Below are positions 5,882 through 7,809 of a DNA stretch of 7,809 nt, one piece after another. The number at the start of each line of letters is the position of its first letter. Position 1 is the stretch's first letter. Location: NCBI GenBank assembly GCA_031284645.1, contig JAITXS010000186.1, forward strand, positions 1 through 7,809, in the 5' to 3' direction. The notes below the pieces were generated by a model. That model saw only the letters and a program-made list of their open reading frames with translations, did not search any database and had not been told where the DNA came from. Source of the DNA: Spirochaetaceae bacterium (GTDB lineage Bacteria > Spirochaetota > Spirochaetia > Treponematales > Breznakiellaceae). Made by a program: the position numbers and the translations under genes.

Positions 5882-7809
5882 ATGATTTTTTCCGTAAAGT
5901 TCCAGTCTCAGCTTCAAAGAACACGGCCCTACCTTTATGATTCACTAAAAAAATCAATAGTAGCAAGCGTTGATGGTTCAGGCGGCAGAATACGGCGGTG
6001 CTTTCATTCAATAATAGCAGATTTTAACGAAAATGAGATAGGCTTCTGGATTGATATCCTTACCGTTCTGGGGAACGGCTATCAAGCTATCGAAAAAAAC
6101 AAGCGGGAGCTTTTTGGGTATCTCTGTGTTTTATCAGAAAACATGGACGATTCGGCGGTATCTCTTCTGATGAAGACACTGCCTTCGCAGGTACAAGCCA
6201 GCGGTATTTGGTGTTCATCTCATGTCAGGGCCGCGTTGGGAAGTTTTGCCGAATTTTCAACTAAAGATTACGCTATCAGTGTTAATTCACAGATGAATAG
6301 CTTTAGTGAAATAGAATCTATAAAAACTGAAAGTTATACAAGCTGCAAAAATCCGCTTCTTGATAAAGTAAGCGCAATTATTGAAAAAGACCGGATACAA
6401 AACACCGTATTAACAGGTGCAAAATATATCGGTAAACGGGAATGTTTGCATTGGTATTGCGATAATTTCGAGCAAGACACTGTGCCGCTTACCATAAGAT
6501 TCGGTAAATACCTAGGGGGCTTGTGCTGTTTTGTTGATGCACTCTCCCCGGCTATCCGCCATTTTTTAACACCAGCTGTGGACGCGAAGCCGGGAAACGA
6601 AGAATTATTCATGCTGCATGAACAGCTTTTTAGGGAACGGCTTCGTGTTGAACCTTCAAAATATACCTTGCGGATAGGCAGACGTTATGTGTATCTCTTG
6701 TTGAATGCCTATTGCGAGCGTGCCCTTTCAGAGGGAAAAACACCGATAGTGATTTTAGAAAACATTCAGAAAGTCCCGTATGATGCAGCTCAAATTTTTT
6801 CTGATATTTATCGTGAAGCAGCACAAGACAGACAACTTGTTCTGTACGCCACTTGTTCAAGCCAAACAATTCCCTCTTTATTCAAAGATTTTTTCCCGCG
6901 TATTATAAACTGCTCGCATGATCATATTCCGGTGTTTACCGCAGGTAATATAAGCCTGAGCCTTTGGGAAATAGCGTACGCTTGTTATCTTTTTGGTAAA
7001 TATTTTCCGCCTTATGATTTTCTTGATTTATTTTGCGCGGAAGGAAAAAACAAAGATACGATACGGAAAATTTTATATTTGCTTTATCAGCGTAATATTA
7101 TAAGATCTATCGAGGCTCCCAACCCTGAGTTAATTGCCTTTCGCGAAGGCGTGGAAAAAATTCTCGGGGAGCGGGCCGCGTACATACGCGCTATGGTAAA
7201 AAACCGGCTTCTCGCGTGGATTAGTGATAGAAAAGTTGTTCCCTGTTATAATCTTTTGGAAGCATTACATAGCTTTGGTCTTGATATTTCCGATTCACTG
7301 GCGCTTGAAGCCATACGATCCGATTTAATGAACGATGCTTTTAAATCGATAGAAAACAGCATAATTGACGGAAGTTTTTATGCTGTTGTCGGAAATGAGC
7401 GTGCTGCGGCTTTGCAGTATTGTTTTCGCTCGTTAAAAGCGCTTCTGTTCGGCAGCGGGGAATTTATAAAAGAAAGCGCCCGAAATTTAAAGCGGGAGGA
7501 TTCCCCTACTCCTTTATATAAATCACAAATTCTCATAATTGATGCAGCGTTTAAAATGGCGCTCCGTGATATAAGCGGAGCACTTGCTGCGGCAAAAGAA
7601 GCAATGATGATCATTCAAGGGTCAAAAGAAAAAAAAGAAATAGCGCAGGTATACCGATTATTTGCCCTAGTGCATCTTTCAAGAAAAGAGTTACCGGATG
7701 CGGTGGAGTATCTTTCTTTCTCGGTAGAAGAAGCGGAAGCACACAAAGACAGCTCAGAACTCGCTGTGTCTTTGTATTATGCGGCTACCGCGCATTTCTT
7801 GCTCGGGAA
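5873..7809 (+). CDS. Partial STAND/AAA-like NTPase with TPR-like C-terminus, open at right edge
   Basis: A single frame runs from ATG 5873 through 645 codons with no stop and leaves the window, so the gene is 3'-truncated here. I do not recognise a named family. An N-terminal region (1-150) has no clear match. Residues 163-195 resemble the start of an AAA/STAND NTPase: NPLLDKV, then TGAKYIGKR as a Walker A-like loop at 181-189, with Arg where Ser or Thr is expected. A Walker B-like strand IVILEN is at 292-297, followed by a sensor-like strand LVLYATCSS near 325. A winged-helix-like stretch (about 365-415, ending LLYQRNIIRS) follows. From about 540 the sequence is alpha-helical with TPR character (ALAAAKEAMMII, AVEYLSFSVEEAEAHKD). 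This order is typical of STAND signalling proteins and MalT-like regulators. No Shine-Dalgarno site precedes ATG 5873 or ATG 5882, so the start is uncertain. Its base composition is more AT-rich than the operon. Confidence 0.85.
   Translation, partial: MIQMIFSVKFQSQLQRTRPYLYDSLKKSIVASVDGSGGRIRRCFHSIIADFNENEIGFWIDILTVLGNGYQAIEKNKRELFGYLCVLSENMDDSAVSLLMKTLPSQVQASGIWCSSHVRAALGSFAEFSTKDYAISVNSQMNSFSEIESIKTESYTSCKNPLLDKVSAIIEKDRIQNTVLTGAKYIGKRECLHWYCDNFEQDTVPLTIRFGKYLGGLCCFVDALSPAIRHFLTPAVDAKPGNEELFMLHEQLFRERLRVEPSKYTLRIGRRYVYLLLNAYCERALSEGKTPIVILENIQKVPYDAAQIFSDIYREAAQDRQLVLYATCSSQTIPSLFKDFFPRIINCSHDHIPVFTAGNISLSLWEIAYACYLFGKYFPPYDFLDLFCAEGKNKDTIRKILYLLYQRNIIRSIEAPNPELIAFREGVEKILGERAAYIRAMVKNRLLAWISDRKVVPCYNLLEALHSFGLDISDSLALEAIRSDLMNDAFKSIENSIIDGSFYAVVGNERAAALQYCFRSLKALLFGSGEFIKESARNLKREDSPTPLYKSQILIIDAAFKMALRDISGALAAAKEAMMIIQGSKEKKEIAQVYRLFALVHLSRKELPDAVEYLSFSVEEAEAHKDSSELAVSLYYAATAHFLLG

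Noticed and set aside
6334..6869. Antisense frames of 79-92 codons at 6334-6612 and 6630-6869, and a similar one at 7378-7614
   Set aside because: They lie opposite the continuous 645-codon plus-strand frame, have no recognisable domains and look like shadows of it.

Overview
The window reads as part of a Gram-negative bacterial chromosome. A spirochaete of the Treponema type is my best guess. The reasons are a relaxed lipobox lipoprotein with MBG-like repeats, a sulfonate-type ABC importer fused in one operon to cysK, and a mid-range GC content. This is inference, because no rRNA or other marker is present.

Layout. Bases 1-448 are AT-rich and hold only the 3' end or relic of an unrecognised gene, a 15-bp tandem duplication, and then a consensus sigma70-type promoter (TTGACA, 16 nt, TATAAT) with an 11-bp-arm palindrome lying over its -10 box. 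That promoter serves a tightly packed plus-strand operon at 455-4797. The operon encodes a periplasmic solute-binding protein of the SsuA/TauA/NMT1 class, an inner-membrane permease, an ATPase, a CysK-type cysteine synthase and a small lipoprotein with two Ig-like MBG repeats. Genes 1/2 and 2/3 overlap by 4 nt (GTGA, ATGA). Gene 4 follows after 16 nt and gene 5 after 0 nt. The arrangement suggests uptake of a sulfur-containing compound tied to cysteine formation, but the substrate cannot be read from sequence.

On the minus strand, 5836-4865 encodes a QueG-like protein with a double [4Fe-4S] cluster. It converges on the operon and has a promoter that leaves almost no leader. Only 36 nt away, a divergent plus-strand frame opens at 5873 and runs off the right edge without a stop (645 codons). 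It looks like a STAND/AAA-type signalling NTPase with degenerate nucleotide-binding motifs, a winged-helix-like segment and the start of a TPR-like helical array.

The most interesting items are: the large open frame at the right edge; the cysteines at four putative ligand-cleft loops, plus an EF-hand-like loop, in the binding protein; the roughly 30-residue insertion before the Q-loop of the ATPase; the missing catalytic Asp in the QueG-like protein; and the palindrome over the operon promoter.
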